DNA from: Bacteroidota bacterium
Lineage (GTDB): Bacteria > Bacteroidota > Bacteroidia > Chitinophagales > Saprospiraceae
DNA length: 64,000 nt
Direction: 5' to 3'
NCBI GenBank assembly: GCA_024743405.1
Contig: JANSWP010000009.1
Coordinates: 1 to 64,000, forward strand
Part shown: positions 1-9,536 of the stretch, piece after piece
How positions within the stretch are numbered: position 1 is the stretch's first letter
Layout of the letters: each line of letters opens with the position of its first letter
The notes under the pieces: generated by a model
What the model was told of the DNA's origin: nothing
Database searches by the model: none
Seen by the model: only the letters and a program-made list of their open reading frames with translations
Translations under genes and position numbers: made by a program

Positions 1-463
1 AAACCTAATGTCGGATTTTTTATCTGAGTTTTTTTCGTTTGTTTTTAGATTTTTTGAGTTTCATAGCATCGCTATGGGGCGATAAAAATCTAAAAACAGG
101 CGGAAAATGGCTCGGTAAAAAAACGGTAGTGGGTTTTGAAATAGCTTCTTAAAATACCAATTTATATTATTAGGAAAACTAAAGGCGGAATAAATTCCTT
201 TCTTAGACGGGATGTTTGATTACTGAAAATATCAGAAACGTGATTTTGTTTTTGCAAACATATAAAATAAGGCAGTGTCTTTCTAATAAAAAATTAAATT
301 TTATTTTACCTATATTTTTAAATTGATATTTGATTGATTACTAAGACTCATATGATAAATCACTGTTTCAAAACAGTTTTTAAGTGCAGTGTTTTTGCTA
401 CAATAAAAAGGATGGGGTAAAGACTGCAAATAAAATCCTCTTTTATCTGCAGTCTTTAAATTT
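1..463. other. Intergenic region with inverted repeat, no gene seen
   Basis: A+T-rich stretch at the left edge with no credible ORF. It holds a 14-bp inverted repeat (41-54 against 84-97) enclosing a small perfect hairpin at 62-76 (stem catagc/gctatg). The right arm continues into a 61-bp sequence (90-150) that recurs at 12341-12401. It lies downstream of the minus-strand acyl-CoA dehydrogenase gene, so it may contain its 3' end, but I see no clean terminator with a T-tract. Confidence 0.6.
90..150. repeat. Dispersed intergenic repeat, copy 1
   Basis: A 61-bp block beginning ctaaaaacaggcgg and ending agcttctt is repeated in the same orientation at 12341-12401, with about six differences by eye. 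Both copies are intergenic. No ORF or known insertion-sequence feature is attached. Confidence 0.75.
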
Positions 464-2842
464 TTAGGCAATCGTTTTTTCTTGTTTTACCATCGGTTCC
501 TGGTATCCTTTTCCATCAATCATTGCCTTGGAGATAATCTCGCATAAAATCTCAGATGTACCGCCACCAATTTGACCCAAACGAGCATCGCGCCACATTC
601 TAGCCAATGGATAATCTTCCATATATCCATACCCACCAAACATTTGGAGGCATTCAAATGTCACTTTATCGGCGAGCTGCGTACAAACTAATTTTGCCAT
701 AGATGCCTCTTTTACGAGGTAGTCGCCATCTTGAAATCTTTGATATAGGCTATAGACAAACTGTTTATTTTTCTCAATTTCAGAAGCCATTTGAGCGATT
801 CGGTGTCGTAAGACCTGAAATTTATTAATCTTTTGACCGAATGCCATTCGTTCGTTCATATATTTCAGGGTGACTTCCAACGCATATTCTGATGTTGCGA
901 CCGCACCAACAGCCATACTTAATCTTTCTGAAACGAAGTGCTGCATGATGTACATGAAACCATAGTTTTCTTCACCCAATAAATTTTCAACAGGTACTTT
1001 TACATTATCAAAAGCAATTTCACCTGTATCTGATGCGTGCCAACCCAATTTATCCAATTTATTTGAACTGACGCCTGACGTATCTCTAGGAATGAGAATC
1101 ATACTGATGCCTTTTGCACCTTTGGCTGATGGATTCGTTTGACAAGCTGCAACAATATAATCGCTATAGACGCCATTGGTGATAAATGTTTTTGAACCAT
1201 TAATGATATAGTGATTCCCTTCTCGAACTGCGGTTGTGCGAATAGCTTGTACATCTGAACCTCCAAATGGCTCAGTGACTGCCATACATCCAATCAAAGT
1301 TCCTTTGCAACCTGGAACTAAGTATTTCATTTTTTGCTCATGATTCCCTTCTCCATTTACATGTGTCATCGCAAGGAAAAAATGTGCCCCCATAGCCGCT
1401 GCAAAACCACCAGAATTGACTCTTGCCAGCTCCTCATGTAAAACGACTTCATACCATCGGTCTACGCTTGAACCACCATACTCTTCGGGGATGGCAAGTC
1501 CGAAATAACCCATCTTTCCAAATTTTTGATAAATTTCCCGTGGAATAGTTCCCTCTTTTTCCCATTTGTCAATGTGTGGTAAAACTTCTTTTGCCATAAA
1601 ATCTCGCAAAGATTGGCGGAAAATTTCGTGGTCTTTGGTGAAGTAAGAAAGATTGGTATTCCCTTCGCCTGTTCGTGCAAAACCTGATTTTGCCTTTTCA
1701 TAATTCATAGAATCAATGACGATTTTGGAAATAATTTCACGCATAATTTCGGAAGAGCCGCCACCAATTGTACCGACTCGACAATCACGATACATTCGTG
1801 CCATCGGATATTCTTCCATAAAGCCATATCCACCATAGAATTGAAGACACTGAGTCGACACTTTTTCTTGTAATTCAGTGGAAATCAATTTTGCCATCGA
1901 ACACAATTTGACATCATAAATACCTGCGCCATATAGTTGACAACAATAATAGCTAAACGCTTTTAAGGCTTCAACTTCTGAAGCCAATTGGGCAATTCGG
2001 TGTCGTAAAACTTGAAATTTATCCAAGGTTTGTCCGAATGCTTCTCGTTCAGACATATATTGTAATGCTTTTTCAATAGCCGTTTCACAGGCGACGACTG
2101 TACATGGAATAAAACATAACCTTTCCAGTTGTAGTCCATTCATCAAATATTGAAAACCTCTACCTTCTTGGCCAATCAGGTTTTCGACTGGGACTTTCAC
2201 ATTATCAAAACTTAATTCGGCAGTGTCGGAAGCATGCCAGCCGAGTTTTTTTAGTTTTCGTGCAGATACCCCTTCCGCATTTCTATCAATCACTAATAAG
2301 CTTACGCCTGCGGCGCCGGCATCAGGATTGGTCTTCACTACAGTAACTATGAAGTCCCCATAAACACCATTGGTGATAAATGTCTTCGATCCGTTTACGA
2401 TATAATGATCACCATCTCTAACCGCTCTAGTTTGAATGTTCTGAGCATCTGAACCTGCACCAGGTTCTGTAATACCTATACAGGAAATCAAATCGCCGGA
2501 GATAATTCCTGGCAAATATTTTTGTTTCAACTCTTTTGAACCATATTTAAGAATATAAGGTCCAGACATATATTGAACGACTTGTTGAGTTATAATAAAA
2601 CCACCTGAGTTGATGCGCCCTAACTCTTCATTAAACACGATATCATAAGAAAAATCTAAGTTTGATCCGCCATAAGATTCAGGAAAACCAATTCCTAAAA
2701 ACCCCATATTCCCCATTTTCTTCCAGACCTCTCTCGGTATGCGACGATCTTCTTCCCATTTGTCTAGATTAGGTTGTACTTCTTTGTCTAAAAAAGCACG
2801 AAGGCTTTGACGGAATAATTCATGTTCTTCTGTAAATTTCAT
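464..2842 (-). CDS. Tandem-fused (two-domain) acyl-CoA dehydrogenase
   Basis: Flavoprotein expected to oxidise acyl-CoA thioesters to trans-2-enoyl-CoA in beta-oxidation. At 792 residues it is about twice the usual 380-400. It holds two complete acyl-CoA dehydrogenase modules in one chain, about residues 1-383 and 400-792, joined by a short linker around 384-399. Each module has the N-terminal helical domain, the ITEPGAGSD / VTEPFGGSD substrate-FAD motif, KTFITNG, the GWHASDT region and a C-terminal IGGG(S/T)SEI. The Glu of the usual YEGT motif is replaced by Gly in both halves. A Glu sits in the helix-G position used by long-chain and isovaleryl-CoA dehydrogenases (LERL, E240; SERL, E639), so both halves look catalytic. 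The neighbours (PECR-like SDR, acyl-CoA ligase, BKACE) support a role in acyl-CoA catabolism. The substrate chain is unknown. Confidence 0.9.
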   Translation of the reverse strand: MKFTEEHELFRQSLRAFLDKEVQPNLDKWEEDRRIPREVWKKMGNMGFLGIGFPESYGGSNLDFSYDIVFNEELGRINSGGFIITQQVVQYMSGPYILKYGSKELKQKYLPGIISGDLISCIGITEPGAGSDAQNIQTRAVRDGDHYIVNGSKTFITNGVYGDFIVTVVKTNPDAGAAGVSLLVIDRNAEGVSARKLKKLGWHASDTAELSFDNVKVPVENLIGQEGRGFQYLMNGLQLERLCFIPCTVVACETAIEKALQYMSEREAFGQTLDKFQVLRHRIAQLASEVEALKAFSYYCCQLYGAGIYDVKLCSMAKLISTELQEKVSTQCLQFYGGYGFMEEYPMARMYRDCRVGTIGGGSSEIMREIISKIVIDSMNYEKAKSGFARTGEGNTNLSYFTKDHEIFRQSLRDFMAKEVLPHIDKWEKEGTIPREIYQKFGKMGYFGLAIPEEYGGSSVDRWYEVVLHEELARVNSGGFAAAMGAHFFLAMTHVNGEGNHEQKMKYLVPGCKGTLIGCMAVTEPFGGSDVQAIRTTAVREGNHYIINGSKTFITNGVYSDYIVAACQTNPSAKGAKGISMILIPRDTSGVSSNKLDKLGWHASDTGEIAFDNVKVPVENLLGEENYGFMYIMQHFVSERLSMAVGAVATSEYALEVTLKYMNERMAFGQKINKFQVLRHRIAQMASEIEKNKQFVYSLYQRFQDGDYLVKEASMAKLVCTQLADKVTFECLQMFGGYGYMEDYPLARMWRDARLGQIGGGTSEILCEIISKAMIDGKGYQEPMVKQEKTIA

Positions 2843-2944
2843 CTTTTAAGTATCAGATTACTGAGGTCAAGAGTCTAGTTTTGCTAGTGAGAGATAGAGT
2901 TTCTAATAGAAAATCTATCGTCTTAAACCTGACTCCTGACTTCT

Positions 2945-3748
2945 TTATAAAAACGATTTTAAATTATTATAGAGTCCCATTCGGTCATTGGCTAAATGCT
3001 CTAATCCATCCACATAAAGGGTTGTTCCGCTAATATATGAGGACAATGGACTTGCATAAAATAAGACGGAATTTGAAACGTCTTCGGGCGTTCCAAGCCG
3101 TTTCATTAAGTTTGCTTCGGCTATTGCTCCGAAAAAAGCTTTCATTGGTTTTGGGTAAGTTTCTAATCCAGAGGAAGCAATTGTTCCCGGTGCGACAGCA
3201 TTAATTCGAATATTGTACTCTGCCCATTCTTGAGCCAATGTTTTTGTCAAATTATCTACACCTGCACGCGCTGCGCCAGTATGTGCCATTCCTGGAAACC
3301 CACGTAACATATTGGCAATAATATTCACAATGACTCCCTCACTTTGAGGAATAAAAAAAGATTTTGCCATTTGTTGGGACATATAAAAAGTACCGTTCAA
3401 ATTATTATTTATCACGGCTGCCCAACCATTTTCTGATATCATTGCGGCGGGGGAGGGAAATTGTCCACCGGCATTATTGATTAAAATATCTAATCGATTA
3501 TGTTTTTCCTGAATATGCTCAGCAAGAGTTTTTATTTCGTCTGTCTTTCGAATATCGCAGGTTTTATAATCGCATGTGCCGAATTCCGAAAGTTCTTCAG
3601 CAGCTTTTTTTAAAGGCGCTTCTTTGCGCGAGGCAATGATGACTTTTGCACCGAGTTTTAATAAGTCTTTTGCGATGGCATAACCGATTCCACTGCGTCC
3701 GCCCGTGACTAGGGCTGTTTTGTTTTTGAATGTATTTTTTGCGTACAT
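2945..3748 (-). CDS. SDR oxidoreductase resembling peroxisomal trans-2-enoyl-CoA / 2,4-dienoyl-CoA reductase
   Basis: NAD(P)-dependent short-chain dehydrogenase of about 267 residues. The Rossmann glycine motif TGGRSGIG and NNAGG are clear. The canonical YxxxK catalytic pair is absent: the aligned segment reads HTGAARAGVDNLTKTLA, as in PECR and 2,4-dienoyl-CoA reductases, which use other residues. This points to reduction of an enoyl- or dienoyl-CoA in unsaturated fatty-acid degradation, which fits the adjacent acyl-CoA dehydrogenase. I chose the start at 3748 (MYAKNTF) because the fold starts there. An upstream in-frame ATG at 3823 would add a 25-residue Lys/Gln/Asn-rich extension that looks non-native. 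The intergenic gap to the dehydrogenase gene is about 100 bp, so an operon is plausible. Confidence 0.8.
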   Translation of the reverse strand: MYAKNTFKNKTALVTGGRSGIGYAIAKDLLKLGAKVIIASRKEAPLKKAAEELSEFGTCDYKTCDIRKTDEIKTLAEHIQEKHNRLDILINNAGGQFPSPAAMISENGWAAVINNNLNGTFYMSQQMAKSFFIPQSEGVIVNIIANMLRGFPGMAHTGAARAGVDNLTKTLAQEWAEYNIRINAVAPGTIASSGLETYPKPMKAFFGAIAEANLMKRLGTPEDVSNSVLFYASPLSSYISGTTLYVDGLEHLANDRMGLYNNLKSFL

Positions 3749-3856
3749 TTTATTGTTCGTTTGCTTTTTGTGCTGGTTTTTGTTGATTTGTTTTATAAGA
3801 GAAAACTTATCAGGTACTTCCAAAGTATCTGATAAGACGACCCAATCAACTACAAA

Positions 3857-4714
3857 CTAATCCCTTAATGGCATTTGCAACATTTCTCGAGTCTCTTCAA
3901 TCGTTGCAACCTCTCTTCCCATCATTCGGGCCAGTTTTACACCCCACTCAACACATTCACCATTTGATTTTGCCATTTCGTTATTGGGTAAATAGAAATT
4001 GTCTTCCAAGCCGACTCGAAAATTACCTCCCATTGTACAGGTGACAGCGGCTAGTTGCCATTGCTTTCTGGAGATTGCAATGGTTTGCCAAAAATGGCCT
4101 TCAGGAACTTGTTTGATTTGGTGAATCAAATTTTCTGTCGTTGCCGGAATTCCACCCAAAACGCCCATTACTAAACTATAACACGCATTATCAGGAATCA
4201 GACCCATATCTCGTAAAACTTCGGCATTTCGTATATGCCCCGTATCGAAACATTCCATTTCTGGTACCGTGCCAGCTTCATTCATGACTTTCACTACGTA
4301 TTGCATATCGTCAAAAGAGTTTTGAAATACACCGTTGAAGTAAAATTTCTTTTGTTTTTTGGAATAAATGGCGTAGTTCATACTGCCCATATTGAAGGCT
4401 GCCATGTCTGGTTTTATTGGTTTGATATGATTCATCCTTTCCTCAATAGAAACCCCAACCGCCCCTGTTGAATAATTAATAATTAGAGTCGGACATAGTT
4501 TTCGGACTTCTTCCTGAATTGCCTGAAAAACTTCCAATCGCCAACTTGGGGTACCATCATCTTCGCGGGCGTGAATGTGGCAAATACTTGCGCCAGCATC
4601 GGCTGCACGTTTAGCTTCTGCTGCGATCTCTTTAGGGCTGTAAGGAATGTAGGGGCAATTTTTTCGAGTAGTTGCAGCACCTGTTAAAGCACAGGAAAGG
4701 ATTAGTTTTTTCAT
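3857..4714 (-). CDS. BKACE-family (DUF849) beta-keto acid cleavage enzyme
   Basis: Member of the beta-keto acid cleavage enzyme family, typified by 3-keto-5-aminohexanoate cleavage enzyme (Kce). These are zinc-dependent TIM barrels that condense a beta-keto acid with acetyl-CoA to give acetoacetate and a new acyl-CoA. At 285 residues the length is typical. The family signature CHIHAR is present with the zinc-binding His46 and His48, followed by the conserved GVLGG and GLEDN segments towards the C-terminus. The native substrate varies widely in the family (aminohexanoate, carnitine-derived, dehydrocarnitine and others) and cannot be assigned here. Its place beside acyl-CoA dehydrogenase and enoyl-CoA reductase genes suggests a CoA-linked catabolic role. 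Confidence 0.85.
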   Translation of the reverse strand: MKKLILSCALTGAATTRKNCPYIPYSPKEIAAEAKRAADAGASICHIHAREDDGTPSWRLEVFQAIQEEVRKLCPTLIINYSTGAVGVSIEERMNHIKPIKPDMAAFNMGSMNYAIYSKKQKKFYFNGVFQNSFDDMQYVVKVMNEAGTVPEMECFDTGHIRNAEVLRDMGLIPDNACYSLVMGVLGGIPATTENLIHQIKQVPEGHFWQTIAISRKQWQLAAVTCTMGGNFRVGLEDNFYLPNNEMAKSNGECVEWGVKLARMMGREVATIEETREMLQMPLRD

Positions 4715-4796
4715 CTAAAATGATGGTTTATATAATTGATTACCAGATGGCTGAATTGACTTGAAAGGATTTAGCGAAAATTCGCCACGAATATAC

Positions 4797-4830
4797 AAAA
4801 AAGGCTTCCCAAAACTGGGAAGCCTTCTTC
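4797..4830 (-). terminator. Intrinsic terminator after the TonB receptor gene
   Basis: Perfect 10-bp stem (4801-4810 with 4817-4826, arms aaggcttccc / gggaagcctt) with a 6-nt loop. Read on the minus strand it is followed by a run of T. It lies about 70 nt past the stop codon of the receptor gene and upstream of the BKACE gene, so the receptor is probably a separate transcript. Confidence 0.8.
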
Positions 4831-4898
4831 CTTTTTTAAAGGAAAATTTTATATGACAAAATCAGTTTGCAAACAACAAACTAACGAATTGTCAACTA

Positions 4899-7823
4899 TT
4901 ATTTGACACCGAAAGTATATCGAACTTTAGCAATCGCTCTTCTTCCGATTTTAGGCATATTTGGTAAATAACGGTATTCATTATTCAATGCATTGGTAAC
5001 AGCTAAACTAAAGCCTAAACCATTGCTCATATTGTAACCTAAGCCCAAATCAATTAAGTTTCTTGCATCTGTTTTTTCAATTACATCAGGAGTAGTTGGA
5101 TCATCAGTAGAAAATTGACCTGCACTCGCTACATAAGGATCATCATGTTGGAAAGCGATACTTCCATTGAATCCAACCTCAGGATTGTAGTTTACTCCTA
5201 AACGGAACTTGTTTTGAGGTATATTCAAATAAGTTGGTAAAGCTGGTTGGTCTTCGAAACCAACTACCTTTTGCATGAATTGATTATCACTTACCCAAGA
5301 GTAATTGAAGAAACCAGATAAATCATTTGTAAAGTAATATTCTAATCCTAAGTCGATACCTGTGAAACTTCTTTCATCAAAAGTTCTATAACCAGCAGCC
5401 AAGTGATTTCCTCCAGTACCTGGAACTTGATCTGTTGGCGAAGTCGCATGGAAAGGAAGAGCACCAACTAATTGAGCAAAAGTTAAACCTCCAAAAGCAG
5501 GATTTGGAGTATTCATCAAACCATCACCTCCTAGTTGATAAGCACCTGCAATAATTGGACTTACTCCAGCAATGATTGCGTCTACTTGAACTTGTGGCAA
5601 TCCTGCACCTAATAAACCCGCTTCAATATTTGGAATTAATTGAGATGCTACAGCAGCACCATAATCAGCAGGAAGTGCATCAAGACCTGAAAGTACGTAT
5701 GCAGGAGAAATTGCTGTAAATTGAGAATTATTCTTTTGGATAACATGATAAATGTCTAAAGAAACGCCTAATTTATCAGCAATTAAGCCTTTATATCCAA
5801 TTTCGTAGTTGTCTTCAGTAGAAATTTTAGAAATAGGCGCATCTGTTAATCCTAATGGAGAACCATCAAAAATGTTAAATCCTCCTGATAAATTACCTGT
5901 CGTACCTAATGTTGTTGGATCAATTCCATTCATTGCTGCCGTAAAGATTGGGAGTAATGGAGCAAGATTTGGGTCAGCACCTAAAGCTGCTTCGATACCT
6001 GCTTGCACATCTGCACCTACAAAACCATGAGCAACTCCCAATGGTAAACCTGGCGTACCAACTGGAACATCAGGAATCAACGGAGTAAACCAAGAAATTC
6101 TTGGATTTTTGAAAGTTTGCTCTGTCTTATTTCCAAATAACCAAACGTCAAATGAACCTGGAATAATTGTAGATAATGGGAAGTCAATATTCAATTGTAG
6201 GTTAGATACAGTTGTATTTGATCGGTTATAAGAACCTCTGAAAGTATGTTTTGGATTCATTTTGTAAACCAAAGCTGCTCGAGGTGCCAAAGCACCATCA
6301 TCAATAAAGTTGAATTGATCATAACGAAGAGCTGCTACTAAGTCTAATTGGTCAGCTAATTCGAATTTACTTTGAACATAACCTCCAACTACTGAAAAGT
6401 CATCATCATCTTCATTTCTACCATAAACTAAATTCTCCGTTTGTTGACCTGCGAATCGGTAATCAAAACCTGCTGTCCAATTTGCATTTAATAAACTAGG
6501 TGTATCAAAATTGTATTGTAATTGAGCTTCGAGCTGTGTTCTACCAACAGGTGTTCTGTTACCTGTTTGATATAAGAAGGTTGGATTTTCTTTGTCTCCA
6601 CCATTATTATCCACAACGAACGCTTGAGCAAATAGTCCTTTCCATTGCATTCTTGCTTGTCCCCAAAATTCTTGCGCATAAGCACGACCTTCTCCTTGTT
6701 CATTATAAAAGACAGAGGATGCACTATTGATACCACCAGAAAGATTTAGATTTAAATCGTCATTCGGTCTAAATTCTAAAGTCGTATTAATAGCTGTATT
6801 AAACCAATTGTTTTGCATTGGATTTCCATCACCATCTTCATCTAAATCATCTAAAGTTAATAAAACCTCAGGGGTTCCAGTAACATCTACAATTCCGCCA
6901 CTTACTGCAGGTTGTACAATTTGCGTTTGGAACCTTGCGATTTGAAGCGCATCGTCTGGATCATTTGGGTCTAAAGTAAACTCATCACCTTGAAAATATT
7001 GAGCGTTAATTTTGAAACCAAACTTGTCACTTACTTTAGTTGCATGTCGAGCAGCAACTCCAAAAGTAGCTAACTCACCACCCATTAACTCAACGGATGT
7101 TCCTGGACGGTCAATTGGACTTTTAGTGATAAAATGAACAACACCTTGAGTAACACCAGGTCCGTAAAGTGCAGAACCAGGTCCTCTTACGACCTCAATT
7201 CTTTCTAGATCCAATTGTAAAATACCTGCTTGGTCAGTTTGGAAGGTACCGATACCAGGTCCTACCAAACTTCTGTAATCCATAATTGGGAAAACAGAAG
7301 TACCGAAAAGTCCTGCGCCACCTCTCATAGAGATGTTAATTCTATTTGCAGATTGTTGCTGAACTTGTACACCTGCTAAGTTGACAAGGTTACGAGTTGC
7401 ATCTGTAGCATTTGCACTAGTTTCCAGTTTTCGAGCAGTCAAAACGGAAACAGAAGCAGGAGCTTCTTGTACTTTCTCCCGCTTACGAGAAGCAGAGATT
7501 ACAATGTCACCGCCTAGTGTTATTCCTTCATCTAAGGTAACATTTAGACCAGAAGTGTTTCCTGAAACGTCTATGCTTTGAGAAGTAAAGCCAGTATAGG
7601 AAATTTCAATAGTGAAGTTATCTGTGTTAGAACGGAGCGAAAAATTTCCGTCAATATCAGTTGTGGTACCTGTAGTTGTTCCTTGGATCACTACACTTGC
7701 ACCAATTAAAGGAATACCGTCTCCATCGGAAACTGTACCACTTACAGTAGTTTGTGCTTGAATGGTTAGCCCTAAAAGGAAGAAGAATCCAAAGGCTAGT
7801 AATGTGTTCAAGTTTTTCATCAT
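4899..7823 (-). CDS. TonB-dependent outer membrane receptor
   Basis: 974-residue outer membrane transporter for energy-dependent uptake of an unknown ligand. A Sec signal peptide (about 1-24, ending IQAQ) is followed by a CarboxypepD_reg-like domain (about 25-110, TVSGTVSDGDGIPLIGASV) typical of Bacteroidota receptors. Then come a plug domain (about 120-240, with IEVVRGPGSALYGPGVTQGVV) and a long beta-barrel ending in an aromatic strand (AKVRYTFGVK). No SusD partner lies next to it, so it is not a standard SusCD pair. Neighbouring genes act on acyl-CoAs, so a lipid or hydrophobic ligand is possible, but that is a guess. The loop region around residues 600-780 is rich in Gly/Ala/Pro and unusually long. 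Confidence 0.9.
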   Translation of the reverse strand: MMKNLNTLLAFGFFFLLGLTIQAQTTVSGTVSDGDGIPLIGASVVIQGTTTGTTTDIDGNFSLRSNTDNFTIEISYTGFTSQSIDVSGNTSGLNVTLDEGITLGGDIVISASRKREKVQEAPASVSVLTARKLETSANATDATRNLVNLAGVQVQQQSANRINISMRGGAGLFGTSVFPIMDYRSLVGPGIGTFQTDQAGILQLDLERIEVVRGPGSALYGPGVTQGVVHFITKSPIDRPGTSVELMGGELATFGVAARHATKVSDKFGFKINAQYFQGDEFTLDPNDPDDALQIARFQTQIVQPAVSGGIVDVTGTPEVLLTLDDLDEDGDGNPMQNNWFNTAINTTLEFRPNDDLNLNLSGGINSASSVFYNEQGEGRAYAQEFWGQARMQWKGLFAQAFVVDNNGGDKENPTFLYQTGNRTPVGRTQLEAQLQYNFDTPSLLNANWTAGFDYRFAGQQTENLVYGRNEDDDDFSVVGGYVQSKFELADQLDLVAALRYDQFNFIDDGALAPRAALVYKMNPKHTFRGSYNRSNTTVSNLQLNIDFPLSTIIPGSFDVWLFGNKTEQTFKNPRISWFTPLIPDVPVGTPGLPLGVAHGFVGADVQAGIEAALGADPNLAPLLPIFTAAMNGIDPTTLGTTGNLSGGFNIFDGSPLGLTDAPISKISTEDNYEIGYKGLIADKLGVSLDIYHVIQKNNSQFTAISPAYVLSGLDALPADYGAAVASQLIPNIEAGLLGAGLPQVQVDAIIAGVSPIIAGAYQLGGDGLMNTPNPAFGGLTFAQLVGALPFHATSPTDQVPGTGGNHLAAGYRTFDERSFTGIDLGLEYYFTNDLSGFFNYSWVSDNQFMQKVVGFEDQPALPTYLNIPQNKFRLGVNYNPEVGFNGSIAFQHDDPYVASAGQFSTDDPTTPDVIEKTDARNLIDLGLGYNMSNGLGFSLAVTNALNNEYRYLPNMPKIGRRAIAKVRYTFGVK

Positions 7824-8512
7824 TAGCGAGATTTAAGTTAAAAGATAACCACCATAGATGGTGATTGAATAGATTTATGATTTAGTTATTTTGATTGATA
7901 AGCTTTTGGGAATCAAGTATTTAGAGCTTAGCTTGATTCCCACCGTACAAACGGTGGGTTAGCTAGTTTCCTTAACCCACCATTTGTACGGTGGGAGCTT
8001 ACTTCAAAAAGTATTTTGAAAAAAATGACTAATTCTAAAACCCATTCGGTTAAAGTATTTCAAAATTGTTTTGAAAAGTGGGATTTAAGTCTGTTTTTTA
8101 ATTATTGAAATATGTTTACTTAAAACCAAAAAATCGCTTATGATTTCTTTGAATCCATTTTTGTCCTGTAACATATTTCTGTTTTATAGTCGTATTTCAG
8201 TTTTAAATTTGACTTTTTAATGCCCACCAAAACTTTATTTTGATAGCGCAATATACACCAAGTCTTGAAATATATATAACTGATTTTAATTAGATTAAAA
8301 TTAGTAGTGAAATCCTAATGAATAATTATCCAACTTTGCCTCTTTTTGTAGAGAATCTTGTTATTTACACACCTTATTCTTTGTACAAGTCTATTTATTT
8401 TGATAATAAATGATGATTTTTTTGAAAAAATGAATTCAATTTTAGAGCTAATTTTTAGTAAGGGCAAAAAAATAAGCTTGCCGAAATGACGGATTTATTC
8501 TTTCACCGTTGC
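7824..8512. other. 689-bp intergenic region with a paired-hairpin inverted repeat
   Basis: No credible ORF on either strand. The main feature is the 23-bp inverted repeat at 7939-7995. The rest is A+T-rich and probably holds the promoter and leader of the receptor gene (minus strand) and the 3' end of the hydrolase transcript. I could not fix a promoter. Confidence 0.5.
7939..7995. repeat. 23-bp inverted repeat whose arms are themselves hairpins
   Basis: Arms 7939-7961 and 7973-7995 are reverse complements with one mismatch, separated by 11 nt. Each arm contains its own 7-bp stem (cccaccg ... cggtggg in the left arm). The DNA or RNA could therefore form either one long hairpin or two short ones. 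It lies about 115 nt upstream of the receptor start. Confidence 0.7.
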
Positions 8513-9535
8513 TTAACTTGCTTTTTCCATATTCTTTAAAATTGCTGAAACGATGTCGGCTGAATACTTTCTAGGTAGATCATGTCCCATCTTTTCTATG
8601 AATAAGGTTTCCGCATTTGGAATCATCGGTGCATATTTTTTACCATGAGGAAATGGAACCAATGTATCGGCTGTTCCATGTACAACTAGAGTGGGCATTG
8701 ATATATGAGTCAACTCCTCATAGCGCGAACCAGACTTTTTAATGGCATAACCGTGTTGGTCGCGAGCGGTAGCATTATATCCTTTTCGCTTTTTTAGTTC
8801 GTAAAGCGCTTTTTGCAAGACATACTTGTCATCCGTAGAATATCCTTCTCCGACTAATAACTTTCGAATGGCAAGGTGCAATTTCATCTTATTTTCCATT
8901 TTAGATAAATCGCGACCATATAGCACCATCCCTCTTACAAAACCCATTAAAAAAGGACGCGGCACGCCAGGCAACTTTTTATCATAAAAAAAACCTGTTG
9001 ACATAATGGAGGTCAAAGAAGCTACTCTTTTTGGATGAGAAATTGCCATGCGTTGACTAATCATCCCACCCATAGATACGCCTACAACATGAGCTTTTGC
9101 TATGCCCAATTTATCTAAAATTGCCATACCGTCTGTTGCCATATCTTCCAAAGTATATTTACTTTCTGCCCATGAATCAGTCAACCAATCTGTTTCTCCC
9201 AGTCCTCGATTATCATATCTAATAACCTGATATCCAGCATCCAAAAAAGGTTGATAAAAATACTTTGGCCAATCCAATAAAGTCGAGCTCAATCCCATCA
9301 CTAAAAGAACTGTTCCTTTCGGCTGTCCTTCAGGTTTATTAATTTCATAAGCAATGCGAATGCCCTCATTTTCAACAAATCCTTTTTCGCCCAGCATCAA
9401 TTCTGGTAATGGTTCAGTTTGAATTTGTTTGATTAACTCATCAATATTTGGGGGTAAATTGGGACCTCCATATTGAATAAACCATAACCCAAATAGAGAA
9501 ATTAAGGCTAAGATTATGAGAATTCCGTATAGCAT
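8513..9535 (-). CDS. Alpha/beta hydrolase
   Basis: 340-residue alpha/beta-hydrolase, probably an esterase or lipase-like enzyme. An N-terminal membrane segment (about 3-21) anchors or exports it. The oxyanion region (LLVMGLSSTLLDW), the nucleophile elbow GVSMGG with Ser154, and a late acid and His (VVHGTADTLVPF and KMGHDLP) give a full catalytic triad. A tiny ORF ends one base before its ATG (TAATATG arrangement), and an acyl-CoA ligase gene lies upstream on the same strand. The hydrolase may therefore release fatty acids for activation by that ligase; this is inferred from context only. Confidence 0.85.
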   Translation of the reverse strand: MLYGILIILALISLFGLWFIQYGGPNLPPNIDELIKQIQTEPLPELMLGEKGFVENEGIRIAYEINKPEGQPKGTVLLVMGLSSTLLDWPKYFYQPFLDAGYQVIRYDNRGLGETDWLTDSWAESKYTLEDMATDGMAILDKLGIAKAHVVGVSMGGMISQRMAISHPKRVASLTSIMSTGFFYDKKLPGVPRPFLMGFVRGMVLYGRDLSKMENKMKLHLAIRKLLVGEGYSTDDKYVLQKALYELKKRKGYNATARDQHGYAIKKSGSRYEELTHISMPTLVVHGTADTLVPFPHGKKYAPMIPNAETLFIEKMGHDLPRKYSADIVSAILKNMEKAS

Positions 9536-9536
9536 A

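Noticed and set aside
4899-7823. SusC-type receptor of a polysaccharide utilisation locus
   Set aside because: No SusD homolog or glycoside hydrolase is adjacent; neighbours belong to acyl-CoA metabolism.
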